A DNA stretch of 6,765 nt from Parvularculaceae bacterium (GCA_004213235.1 SHAI01000137.1:1-6765); one strand, 5' to 3'; numbered from the stretch's first letter, positions 1 through 6,442 are shown. The notes: a model not told the origin generated them from the sequence alone. Made by a program: numbers and translations.

Positions 1-120
1 GGCAACGGTCCGCTCCGGCGGACAGGCGGCGACGCCAATGGTCTTTTCCCCGATATCAAGGGCAATCAGCGCACCCTGCACACCAAAGGCGCTAGCTTGC
101 TGTTCGAATTCCTGTGCCAT
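1..120 (-). CDS. ruvX: RuvX/YqgF-type Holliday junction resolvase-like nuclease, N-terminal part only
   Basis: The minus strand reads 40 codons from an ATG at 120-118 and continues past the left edge, so only the N-terminus is present. After about 16 variable residues comes ALIALDIGEKTIGVAA, the first beta-strand motif of the YqgF/RuvX RNase H-fold family (usual form LGLDxGxKxIGxA). Asp22 is the expected metal-binding catalytic residue. Family members are linked to Holliday junction resolution and, as YqgF, to 16S rRNA 5'-end maturation; which role applies here cannot be told. The ATG at 120 is the only in-frame ATG before the upstream stop (TGA near 163), but no Shine-Dalgarno stands at normal spacing: an AGGAA lies directly against the start. 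The start lies inside a tandem repeat. The gene diverges from gatC. Family assignment is fairly secure; the exact start is less so. Confidence 0.8.
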   Translation of the reverse strand, partial: MAQEFEQQASAFGVQGALIALDIGEKTIGVAACPPERTVA

Positions 121-159
121 TTCCTGTGCCCATTTCTTGTGCCCACTTCTTGTGCAATG
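109..159. repeat. Four-copy 12-13 bp tandem repeat across the ruvX start
   Basis: Read on the plus strand the units are TTCCTGTGCCAT (109-120), TTCCTGTGCCCAT (121-133), TTCTTGTGCCCAC (134-146) and TTCTTGTGCAATG (147-159). They differ by one to four bases, and the first is one base shorter. The innermost unit encodes Met-Ala-Gln-Glu of RuvX. On the minus strand the first three units begin ATG, ATG and GTG, but in different frames because the units are 12 or 13 bp; the middle ATG meets a stop after 13 codons. The repeat is seen directly; any effect on ruvX expression is inference. Confidence 0.85.
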
Positions 160-267
160 TCATTATCCCTAGAAGAAACGGAAGATATTCACCGGTATGG
201 TTTAATACCTGACCCGCTGTGAGCTGCTTCGTTCCTTCTTGCATGCGGTGGTTCTCGTCTGCCCCCG

Positions 268-311
268 TGGTGATATCCCCATCTGCGGAGATGAACTAGC
301 GCCAATCACCA
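268..311 (+). other. Nested imperfect dyad, possible leader RNA hairpin
   Basis: TGGTGAT (268-274) is the reverse complement of ATCACCA (305-311). Between them CATCT (280-284) pairs with AGATG (289-293) around a four-base GCGG loop. The inner 5-bp hairpin is off-centre within the outer 7-bp arms. It matches no riboswitch or attenuator that I know, and no T-run follows it, so it is not a terminator. Stems this short could be chance. Confidence 0.25.
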
Positions 312-342
312 TTGATTTTATGCCTTTGACGGGTATCGGTCG

Positions 343-372
343 CTTGACGGTCTTGCGAATGATGAGGACGAT
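343..372 (+). promoter_or_regulatory. Weak candidate promoter for the gatC operon
   Basis: CTTGAC at 343-348 matches the -35 form common in alphaproteobacterial housekeeping promoters. At 17 bp spacing, counted from TTGACG at 344-349, the -10 position (367-372) reads GACGAT, only three matches to TATAAT. Transcription from here would begin near 380, leaving about 80 nt of leader. The location is reasonable, but the -10 box is poor and a start further downstream cannot be excluded. Confidence 0.25.
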
Positions 373-380
373 TGATAGGG

Positions 381-427
381 CTTAATGTCCGTTTTTCGTC
401 ACTATGGCAAAATTCGGAGACATTAAG
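381..427. repeat. Perfect 9-bp inverted repeat in the gatC leader
   Basis: CTTAATGTC (381-389) and GACATTAAG (419-427) are exact reverse complements separated by 29 bases; the right arm ends 35 bases before the gatC ATG. The spacer is T-rich and then A-rich and does not form a tight hairpin. Arms spaced about 38 bp centre to centre, near 3.6 helical turns, could be paired protein sites, or the base of a loose RNA stem. The arms resemble no operator I can name. Confidence 0.5.
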
Positions 428-462
428 ACTGAATCCGGTAACTTGCTGAGACACATAAACCC

Positions 463-762
463 ATGTCCGTAGACAAAGACACCGTGCGCAAAGTCGCGCA
501 TCTGGCGCGGATCGCCGTGCCGGAAGACCGCCTTGAAACTCTCGCCGGCGAGCTTAACGGCATTCTCGCCTGGATCGAGCAGCTGAACGAAGTCGATGTG
601 GAGAACGTGGAAGCGATGTCTTCTACCGTCGAGGTCGCCCTACCCATGCGCGAGGACGATTTGGCAGATGGTCCAACAGGGGGTGGGCAATCAGACAGGG
701 TCGTTGCGAATGCCCCGCGGACTGAAGATAATTTCTTCGTTGTTCCCAAAGTCGTGGAGTAG
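463..762 (+). CDS. gatC: Asp-tRNA(Asn)/Glu-tRNA(Gln) amidotransferase subunit C
   Basis: GatC is the small non-catalytic subunit of the GatCAB amidotransferase, wrapping between GatA and GatB and stabilising the cytosolic complex. The 99-residue product has the usual family length. It starts with the family's N-terminal helix (VRKVAHLARIAVPEDRLETL, residues 9-28), then ELNGILAWIEQLNEVD (residues 30-45), and ends with the typical DNFFVVPKVVE tail (residues 89-99). The ATG at 463 is chosen because it gives a full-length family N-terminus, although the preceding Shine-Dalgarno is weak. The stop overlaps the gatA ribosome site and lies 5 nt before the gatA start, so the two are probably translationally coupled. 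It is the first gene of the apparent five-gene operon. Confidence 0.95.
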   Translation: MSVDKDTVRKVAHLARIAVPEDRLETLAGELNGILAWIEQLNEVDVENVEAMSSTVEVALPMREDDLADGPTGGGQSDRVVANAPRTEDNFFVVPKVVE

Positions 763-767
763 GGATC

Positions 768-2249
768 GTGACAGCAATTGAAAACTTCACGCTTGCCGCG
801 CTGCTGGATGCGCTGAAAACGAAAAAGATTAGCGCGTTGGAGGCGACCGACGCTTACCTTGAGCGGGTAGACAGATCCGGCGCGTTGAACGCATTTGTTA
901 CGCCAACGGCCGAGCATGCGCGCGAAATGGCCAAGGCATCCGATGCGCGCATCGCAACGGGCAATGCCGGCCCGCTTGAAGGTGCGCCGCTGGGCATTAA
1001 AGACTTGTTCTGTACAGAGAAAGTGTCTTCAACCGCTGGCTCGCGAATTCTTCAAGGCTTCCAGCCACCTTACGAATCCACCGTCACCGCAAATTTGTGG
1101 CGCGATGGTGCGGTTATGCTTGGTAAGCTGAACATGGATGAATTTGCCATGGGCTCGTCGAACGAGACCAGCTTTTTTGGTGCGGTGGTCAATCCGTGGC
1201 GGCGAAATGGCGACGATGCGCCGCTAACACCGGGCGGGTCGTCTGGCGGCTCGGCGGCGGCAATGGCTGCTCGGTTATGCGCGGCGACGACCGGGACGGA
1301 TACGGGTGGGTCTATTCGACAGCCCGCCAGCGTCACCGGAACCGTTGGTTTGAAACCGACCTATGGGCGGTGCTCGCGTTGGGGTATTGTGGCGTTCGCG
1401 TCGTCATTGGACCAGGCCGGGCCGATCACCCAGGATGTGCGCGACGCGGCGATCATGCTGCGCTCCATGGCCGGTCATGATCCGAAGGATTCAACGTCTA
1501 TCGATACGCCAGTACCGGATTACGAGGCCGTTCTTGGTCAGTCGGTCAAGGGTTTGAGGATCGGTATTCCAAAAGAATATCGCCTCGACGGCATGCCGGA
1601 AGAAATCGAAAAACTCTGGTCCAAGGGTGCGGATTGGTTGCGCGATGCCGGGTGTGAGATTGTCGATATCTCGCTGCCAATGACGAAATATGCCTTGCCA
1701 GTTTACTACATCGTCGCGCCAGCTGAGGCATCGTCTAATCTGGCGCGGTATGATGGTGTCAAATATGGCCACCGAGCGGATGAATTCTCCGACATTGTTT
1801 CCATGTATCAAAATTCCCGTGCGGAAGGTTTTGGTGAAGAAGTAAAGAGGCGGGTTCTCATCGGCACCTATGTTCTTTCTGCGGGTTACTATGATGCGTA
1901 TTATTTGAGAGCGCAGAAAGTTCGTAAAAAGATTTTCGATGAATTCAATGATGCATTTAACTCGGTTGATCTGATTTTGACCCCCTCAACGCCGTCAGCG
2001 GCTTTTGGTCTGGGTGAGAAAACGGCTGATCCGGTTCAAATGTATTTGAACGACGTATTTACTGTTACGGGTAATCTTGCCGGCCTGCCTGGCGGGTCTG
2101 TGCCCGCTGGCCTTGACGGCCAGGGGCTGCCATTGGGGCTGCAACTGCTCGCGCGCCCATTTGATGAAGAAACCCTGTTGAAGGGCATGTTCGCGCTGGA
2201 ACAGTCGGCGGGCTTTACGACGCGCCCAACTGATTGGTGGGCTGTATAA
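768..2249 (+). CDS. gatA: Asp-tRNA(Asn)/Glu-tRNA(Gln) amidotransferase subunit A (glutaminase)
   Basis: GatA hydrolyses glutamine and passes the ammonia through the complex to GatB, which uses it to amidate misacylated Glu-tRNA(Gln) or Asp-tRNA(Asn). The 493-residue product has normal length and a complete amidase-signature core: GIKD with catalytic Lys78, PGGSSGGS (residues 155-162) with the cis-Ser158, and GTDTGGSIRQPAS with nucleophile Ser182. The 24-residue serine spacing matches known GatA proteins. GLKPTYGRCSRWG and AFASSLDQAGP follow, and LPGGSVPAGL and LPLGLQLLARPFDE mark the C-terminal half. The start is GTG at 768, 5 nt after gatC, served by GGAG at 756-759 within the gatC end. Unlike in a compact gatCAB operon, the next genes are a gamma-glutamyltransferase and a hydrolase, with gatB following them. 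Nothing suggests damage or frameshift. Confidence 0.97.
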   Translation: MTAIENFTLAALLDALKTKKISALEATDAYLERVDRSGALNAFVTPTAEHAREMAKASDARIATGNAGPLEGAPLGIKDLFCTEKVSSTAGSRILQGFQPPYESTVTANLWRDGAVMLGKLNMDEFAMGSSNETSFFGAVVNPWRRNGDDAPLTPGGSSGGSAAAMAARLCAATTGTDTGGSIRQPASVTGTVGLKPTYGRCSRWGIVAFASSLDQAGPITQDVRDAAIMLRSMAGHDPKDSTSIDTPVPDYEAVLGQSVKGLRIGIPKEYRLDGMPEEIEKLWSKGADWLRDAGCEIVDISLPMTKYALPVYYIVAPAEASSNLARYDGVKYGHRADEFSDIVSMYQNSRAEGFGEEVKRRVLIGTYVLSAGYYDAYYLRAQKVRKKIFDEFNDAFNSVDLILTPSTPSAAFGLGEKTADPVQMYLNDVFTVTGNLAGLPGGSVPAGLDGQGLPLGLQLLARPFDEETLLKGMFALEQSAGFTTRPTDWWAV

Positions 2250-2253
2250 CGCT

Positions 2254-2261
2254 GGAAGGAG
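2254..2261 (+). promoter_or_regulatory. Ribosome binding site deciding the ggt start
   Basis: GGAAGGAG is a strong Shine-Dalgarno ending 11 nt before the ATG at 2273. It supports that start over the in-frame TTG at 2234, which would overlap the gatA end and put 13 extra residues before the signal peptide. Confidence 0.75.
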
Positions 2262-2272
2262 TAAGTTATATC

Positions 2273-4054
2273 ATGATGAAGGCAAATAGGGTAGTTTTAA
2301 GCGCAGGCGCTTTGGCGTTGTTGCTGATGGCATGCGGCGGCGGACAGGATGCTGGTCAGACAATCACGTCATCGCCAGAAGTTGCTGCTTCCTCCGCAAT
2401 GGTCAATGAAGCCGCACCCGTCATTGCGGCCCGTCAGGGGGCAGTGGCGATGCCTGACATCCACTCGGCTGAGGCCGCGCGCGCGGTGCTTGAAGAAGGT
2501 GGTAACGCCGTTGACGCAGCGATCGCCGCGTCGTTTGTTCTTGCTGTCACCTTGCCTGAGGCGGGCAATATTGGCGGCGGCGGTTTCATGACCTTGTTCA
2601 TGGACGGCGAGACCGATTTTCTCGACTACCGTGAGACCGGACCGGCGGGTGCATCGCGCGACATGTTTCTGGATGAAGAGGGCGAGTTTATATCGCGCCT
2701 CTCCCAGGTGGGGGCGCTTGCTGCAGGCGTGCCCGGTGCGGTTCGCGGCTTTGCCGCCGCGCATGAGAAGTATGGGACAATGCCATGGTCGCGCCTCGTC
2801 GAGCCTGCGATCAAGCTTGCCCGGGACGGCTTTATCGTGCCGGAAAAATTGAGTACGTCGATCGCGCAAAAGGCCAAGTATTTTCGCGATGATACAAACT
2901 TTTCCGCATATTTCAGCGCCAGCACGGGGGACTTGCTAAAACAGCCGGAATTGGCAATGACGCTGCAACGCATTTCTGACAATGGTCCCGATGAGTTCTA
3001 TGCTGGCGAAACAGCGGATATAACCGCCGCCTATATGGAAAAAATTGGCGGGTTGATCACAAAAGAAGATCTCGCCGCTTACAAAGCGGTCTGGCGTGAT
3101 CCGCTCGAATTTACCTGGAATGGCAAACGCGTGGTCTCAGCACCGCCGCCAAGCTCTGGTGGTATTGCGTTGGCACAGCTTTTGTTGATGAAGTCGTCCC
3201 TTGCCGGTGCGTTCGACGGCGTTATTCATAATTCAGCACAATATATCCACCTTGTTGCAGAGATGGAAAAGCGTGTCTTTGCTGACCGCGCCGAATATCT
3301 TGGCGACCCCGATTTTTATGACGTGCCGGTGAAAAAACTCACTGATCCGGCCTACATTAAGTCGCGTGCGGATGAAGTGAATGTCGACGAGATTTCCGAA
3401 ACCGAGAGCGTGAAACCCGGGATCAAGGAAAGCGTCGATACCACGCATTTCTCAATCATGGATGGCGCGGGAAATGCGGCATCCGTAACGACAACGCTGA
3501 ACGGGTCTTTCGGTTCAGGCGTCGTCGTTGAAGGTGCGGGGTATCTGCTTAATAATGAAATGGACGATTTTTCCGCAAAGCCTGGTGCGCCAAACAAGTT
3601 TGGCGTTGTTGGGGCGGGGGCGAATGCAATTGCGCCGGGCAAGCGCATGCTGTCCTCCATGACCCCGTCATTGGTGCTGGACAATGGTGGAATCGTAATG
3701 GTCGTTGGAACGCCAGGTGGGCCGACAATTTTCACCTCGGTTTTCCAGGCTATCGTCAATCATTTCGATTATGGTTTACCGGTTGGCGAGGCGGTTGCGT
3801 CCGGCCGGTTCCATCATCAATTGTTGCCGCCGAATGAGATTCTTTTTGAGCACCGGATTGATGATGCCGATGCTGTTGCGGCTGATCTTGAGGCGCGTGG
3901 TTATACGCTTCGCCGAACGGACGGTTATGGTGACGTGCACGCGATTACCAAAATCGATGGCACTGTTGCCGCAGCCCATGATCCGCGAAAACGCGGGGCG
4001 TCATTTGTTTTTGATATCGCCGATGACGGCGCGGCTGCGAAAGCGGACGAATAG
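2273..4054 (+). CDS. ggt: Gamma-glutamyltransferase / glutathione hydrolase, predicted lipoprotein
   Basis: This enzyme cleaves the gamma-glutamyl bond of glutathione, glutamine and related compounds and transfers the glutamyl group to water or an amino acid. It is made as a proenzyme that cuts itself into two subunits. The 593-residue product is near the E. coli length (580). Conserved sites are the N-terminal EEGGNAVDAAIAAS and GNIGGGGFM, substrate Arg120 in DYRETGP, the cleavage site Asp389/Thr390 in DTTHFS (Thr390 is the nucleophile), Asn410 in TTLN, NNEMDDF (427-433), Ser461-Ser462 in LSSMTP and Gly482-Gly483 in TPGG. Predicted subunits are about residues 21-389 and 390-593. A lid loop like that of E. 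coli is present (about 437-448), with Phe443 where E. coli has Tyr444. The N-terminus is a lipoprotein signal with lipobox LMAC (Cys21), followed by Gly and a Ser/Ala-rich linker; most known bacterial forms are soluble periplasmic proteins. The second of two tandem ATGs (2276) is an equal alternative start. It lies 23 nt after gatA. Confidence 0.95.
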   Translation: MMKANRVVLSAGALALLLMACGGGQDAGQTITSSPEVAASSAMVNEAAPVIAARQGAVAMPDIHSAEAARAVLEEGGNAVDAAIAASFVLAVTLPEAGNIGGGGFMTLFMDGETDFLDYRETGPAGASRDMFLDEEGEFISRLSQVGALAAGVPGAVRGFAAAHEKYGTMPWSRLVEPAIKLARDGFIVPEKLSTSIAQKAKYFRDDTNFSAYFSASTGDLLKQPELAMTLQRISDNGPDEFYAGETADITAAYMEKIGGLITKEDLAAYKAVWRDPLEFTWNGKRVVSAPPPSSGGIALAQLLLMKSSLAGAFDGVIHNSAQYIHLVAEMEKRVFADRAEYLGDPDFYDVPVKKLTDPAYIKSRADEVNVDEISETESVKPGIKESVDTTHFSIMDGAGNAASVTTTLNGSFGSGVVVEGAGYLLNNEMDDFSAKPGAPNKFGVVGAGANAIAPGKRMLSSMTPSLVLDNGGIVMVVGTPGGPTIFTSVFQAIVNHFDYGLPVGEAVASGRFHHQLLPPNEILFEHRIDDADAVAADLEARGYTLRRTDGYGDVHAITKIDGTVAAAHDPRKRGASFVFDIADDGAAAKADE

Positions 4055-4057
4055 TTC

Positions 4058-4063
4058 GAGGAG
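4058..4063 (+). promoter_or_regulatory. Ribosome binding site supporting the GTG start of the hydrolase
   Basis: GAGGAG ends 11 nt before GTG 4075, the same spacing as at ggt. It favours this start over the in-frame ATG at 4132, which would remove the first beta-strand. Confidence 0.65.
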
Positions 4064-4074
4064 CTTACCATATA

Positions 4075-4854
4075 GTGTCACGTGTTCGGCGAATTACATA
4101 TCAGGCATCCATTCTTGGCGGCGATTATGAGATGACGGCAGATCATGCGCCGGCACCTGGTGCGCGCTGGCGCATAATAGCCGTTCCGGGCACCCCGTCC
4201 CAGCCACACATGTTCTCTCGTTTTTTGCGTCTTGCGCCGCAGGACCTTGACGTGATGGCAATAAACCGCGCCGGGTACGGAGGGCCATTTTATGGGCCTG
4301 GGCGCCGTGCGCCGGTCCGGTCCTTTGAGGACCAGATCAGCGCCCTAGCGCCCATGATCGAAGCGGACGAACGGCCGGTCATCATTTTGGGCGTGTCCTA
4401 TGGGGGTGCGCTTTCTTTGAAAGCTGCCATTGATTTTCCAGACCAGATCCGCGGCGCGATGACCGTTGCGGCGCTGGTTACTGAGCCGCGCGCGTGGGTC
4501 AGGGCCATCTTGCCAGCGGGCGATTGGCCGCTCATCCGAACAGTCCTGCCAGGTTATCTCGGCAATGCCCGCGCCGAGATTGCCGGCCGGCGCAGCCAGA
4601 TTGCTGATGTATTCGGCCAGCTGAAAAACTTTGACCGGCCAGTGACAATTATGCACGGCAATGTTGACTGGCTTGTCGCGCAAAAAGATGCCTCGGTGTT
4701 GCGGGGTTATTTTGCCGATGATGCAGATGTTTATCATTGCCACATTAATGGTGGCACCCACTATCTTGAACTATTGAACGCTCGCACCGTATACGCGCAG
4801 CTGCGCGGCTTGATTGCGCGTGCAGAATTAAATGATCGCCGAAGGAAGCACTGA
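4075..4854 (+). CDS. Alpha/beta-fold hydrolase of unknown substrate
   Basis: The 259-residue product has the alpha/beta-hydrolase pattern in order. Strand IIAVPGTPSQP carries a PGTP oxyanion turn (residues 38-41) in place of the common HG. VMAINRAGYGG is the usual strand and D/N-RxGxG loop. The nucleophile elbow LGVSYGGA holds Ser108. IMHGNVDWLV holds the acid Asp198, and INGGTHYLELLN holds His229, so the triad is complete. There is no signal peptide or membrane segment, implying a cytosolic enzyme. The family covers esterases, lipases, peptidases and C-C hydrolases, and nothing here fixes the substrate. The start is GTG with a good ribosome site, 20 nt after ggt. The stop is a single base before the gatB ATG, so translation of the two is probably coupled. 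A proline iminopeptidase-like role next to the transferase is conceivable but unsupported by specific motifs. Confidence 0.85.
   Translation: MSRVRRITYQASILGGDYEMTADHAPAPGARWRIIAVPGTPSQPHMFSRFLRLAPQDLDVMAINRAGYGGPFYGPGRRAPVRSFEDQISALAPMIEADERPVIILGVSYGGALSLKAAIDFPDQIRGAMTVAALVTEPRAWVRAILPAGDWPLIRTVLPGYLGNARAEIAGRRSQIADVFGQLKNFDRPVTIMHGNVDWLVAQKDASVLRGYFADDADVYHCHINGGTHYLELLNARTVYAQLRGLIARAELNDRRRKH
4842..4848 (+). promoter_or_regulatory. Ribosome binding site deciding the gatB start
   Basis: AAGGAAG lies inside the hydrolase 3' end; its AGGA core ends 9 nt before ATG 4856. This favours 4856 over the in-frame ATG at 4832, which would add eight residues unlike the family and overlap the hydrolase by 23 nt. 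Confidence 0.7.
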
Positions 4855-4855
4855 C

Positions 4856-6352
4856 ATGACTGAACCGCGCAATTTGATGCAAGGTGCCACGGGCGATTGG
4901 GAAGTCGTCATTGGACTGGAGGTTCATGCGCAAGTATCCTCAAAAGCCAAGCTCTTTTCCGGGGCATCTGCGACTTATGGCGCTGGTCCAAACGAGAATG
5001 TCTCACTCGTTGATGCGGCTTTTCCTGGCATGCTGCCGGTGATCAATCGATATTGTGTGGAGCAGGCGGTGCGAACCGGTCTTGGCTTGAATGCCAGGAT
5101 TAATCTGTGGTCGCGTTTCGACCGGAAAAACTATTTCTATCCGGACCTTCCCCAAGGCTATCAGATCTCGCAGTACAAGGACCCTATTGTCGGTGAGGGA
5201 GAGATCGAAGTCGAACTGGATGACGGGGAAATCATTCCCATCGGCATTGAGCGCCTTCATCTGGAGCAGGACGCCGGTAAATCGATCCATGATTTGGGGC
5301 CAAAGGAATCCCATGTCGACCTTAATCGTTCCGGTGTTGCATTGATGGAAATCGTCTCGAAGCCGGATATGCGTTCATCCGATGAAGCGGCGGCCTATTT
5401 TTCCAAACTCCGCACCATTGTGCGCTATCTCGGCACTTGCGATGGTAATATGGAAGAAGGCTCGATGCGCGCAGATGTGAATGTTTCTGTCTGCCGGGCG
5501 GGGAACTACGCGAAATTCCGGGAGTCTGGTGATTTTAGTTTTCTTGGTACCCGGACGGAAACGAAGAATGTCAATTCTATTCGTTACGTGAAGCAAGTGG
5601 TCGAGTACGAGGCCCGCCGGCAGATCGAAGTGCTCGAAGCTGACGGCGAAATCGACCAGGAAACGCGACTATTTAATGTTGCGACGGGGGAGACACGGAC
5701 CATGCGATCGAAAGAAGATGCGCATGATTACCGGTATTTTCCAGATCCGGACCTTTTGCCGCTGGAACTTGATCCAGCTTGGGTAGAGAACATCAGGTCA
5801 GGTCTGCCCGAATTGCCGGACGCAAAGCGCAAGCGTTTCGTTGCCGATTTTGGTTTGTCCCAATACGACGCTAGCGTATTGGCCGCTGACCGCGGTAAGG
5901 CCGATTACTTTGAAGCCGTTGCAAATGGCCGCGATGGCAAACTGGCGGCAAACTGGGTCACGACGGAACTTTTTGGTGCGCTCAATAAGCAGGGGCTGGA
6001 GATCGATGCGTCACCAATTGGTGCGCCTGCGCTCGGCAAGCTCATCGATTTGATTGCCGATGGCACCATTTCCGGGCGGATCGCAAAAGACGTCTTTGCA
6101 ATTATGCTCGAAGAAGGCGGTGATCCCGAAAAAATCGTTGCTGATAAGGGCTTAAAGCAGGTCTCCGATACGGGTGCGATTGAAAAAGCCATTGACGAGA
6201 TCATGGCGGCAAACCCTAAACAGGTCGCGCAGGTGAAGGAAAAGCCCAAAACGCTTGGTTGGTTTGTCGGGCAGGTAATGAAAGCAACTGGCGGCAAGGC
6301 CAACCCAGCGGTTGTAAATAAAATTCTCAAGGAAAAGCTTGGGATCGCGTGA
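4856..6352 (+). CDS. gatB: Asp-tRNA(Asn)/Glu-tRNA(Gln) amidotransferase subunit B
   Basis: GatB binds the misacylated tRNA and is the kinase/transamidase half of GatCAB: it activates the glutamyl or aspartyl side chain with ATP and amidates it using ammonia from GatA. From ATG 4856 the product is 498 residues, a usual length. Motifs in order are VVIGLEVHAQV (17-27), PGMLPVIN, FDRKNYFYPDLPQGYQISQ, the IERLHLEQDAGKS active-site segment, DLNRSGVALMEIVSKPD, YLGTCDGNMEEGSMRADVNV, and SKEDAHDYRYFPDPDLLPLE. A GatB/YqeY domain closes the protein (about 350-497, ending in NPAVVNKILKEKLG). The zinc-binding cysteines found in many GatB proteins are absent; NVSLVDAAFPG stands in that region, as in alphaproteobacteria. 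No defect is visible. It lies 1 nt after the hydrolase stop and appears to be the last gene of the operon. Confidence 0.97.
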   Translation: MTEPRNLMQGATGDWEVVIGLEVHAQVSSKAKLFSGASATYGAGPNENVSLVDAAFPGMLPVINRYCVEQAVRTGLGLNARINLWSRFDRKNYFYPDLPQGYQISQYKDPIVGEGEIEVELDDGEIIPIGIERLHLEQDAGKSIHDLGPKESHVDLNRSGVALMEIVSKPDMRSSDEAAAYFSKLRTIVRYLGTCDGNMEEGSMRADVNVSVCRAGNYAKFRESGDFSFLGTRTETKNVNSIRYVKQVVEYEARRQIEVLEADGEIDQETRLFNVATGETRTMRSKEDAHDYRYFPDPDLLPLELDPAWVENIRSGLPELPDAKRKRFVADFGLSQYDASVLAADRGKADYFEAVANGRDGKLAANWVTTELFGALNKQGLEIDASPIGAPALGKLIDLIADGTISGRIAKDVFAIMLEEGGDPEKIVADKGLKQVSDTGAIEKAIDEIMAANPKQVAQVKEKPKTLGWFVGQVMKATGGKANPAVVNKILKEKLGIA

Positions 6353-6442
6353 CCTGCCCCGCCATTGTTTGTTTTTCGCCAATTGTGTAGATTGTCTTCT
6401 GTCGGGGCTGCGGGGCCTTTGGGGGACATGGGAGTACACAAT
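6353..6442. promoter_or_regulatory. Gap after gatB: possible loose terminator and weak promoter
   Basis: GCCCCG (6356-6361) can pair with CGGGGC at 6403-6408 or 6411-6416, but the loop is over 40 bases and no T-run follows, so this is not a standard intrinsic terminator. TTGTTT (6365-6370) and TAGATT (6388-6393), 17 bp apart, are a weak promoter-like pair for the next gene. GGAG at 6431-6434 is its Shine-Dalgarno, 8 nt before ATG 6443. Confidence 0.3.

Larger units (their letters stand above)
121..462. promoter_or_regulatory. Divergent intergenic leader between ruvX and gatC
   Basis: This 342-base stretch has no convincing gene. It must hold the promoters for ruvX (minus) and gatC (plus). 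Visible contents are three outer units of the tandem repeat (121-159); a GATAAT on the minus strand at 167-162 without a recognisable -35 box; a small GGTAT/ATACC dyad (194-198, 205-209); a nested dyad at 268-311; two TTGACGG copies (326-332 and 344-350); and a perfect 9-bp inverted repeat (381-389, 419-427). The frame 206-385 is open but lacks a ribosome site and a credible product. gatC itself has only a weak Shine-Dalgarno (GAG at 448-450, 12 nt before ATG). Confidence 0.6.

Noticed and set aside
162..190. Minus-strand ruvX promoter with GATAAT as -10.
   Set aside because: The sequence 17 bp upstream (GAATAT) does not resemble a -35 box. One good hexamer alone is not enough.
206..385. Open plus-strand frame of about 60 codons in the gatC leader, with an internal ATG at 320 giving a 21-residue peptide.
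   Set aside because: No Shine-Dalgarno before any candidate start (CTG 209, TTG 239, GTG 248, ATG 320), no recognisable product, and a length easily reached by chance.
423..917. Minus-strand open frame of 164 codons opposite gatC and the gatA start.
   Set aside because: It is antisense to two confidently identified conserved genes, and the product has no recognisable domain.
2234..2272. Earlier TTG start for ggt, adding 13 residues.
   Set aside because: It overlaps the gatA end, has no ribosome site and would bury the lipoprotein signal. GGAAGGAG and ATG 2273 fit better.
4832..4855. Earlier ATG for gatB, adding eight residues.
   Set aside because: It overlaps the hydrolase. The AAGGAAG site is well placed for ATG 4856, and the extra residues are not family-like.
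6356..6416. Possible intrinsic terminator after gatB from GCCCCG and CGGGGC arms.
   Set aside because: Loop of more than 40 bases, short stem and no following T-run, so it does not meet the usual form.
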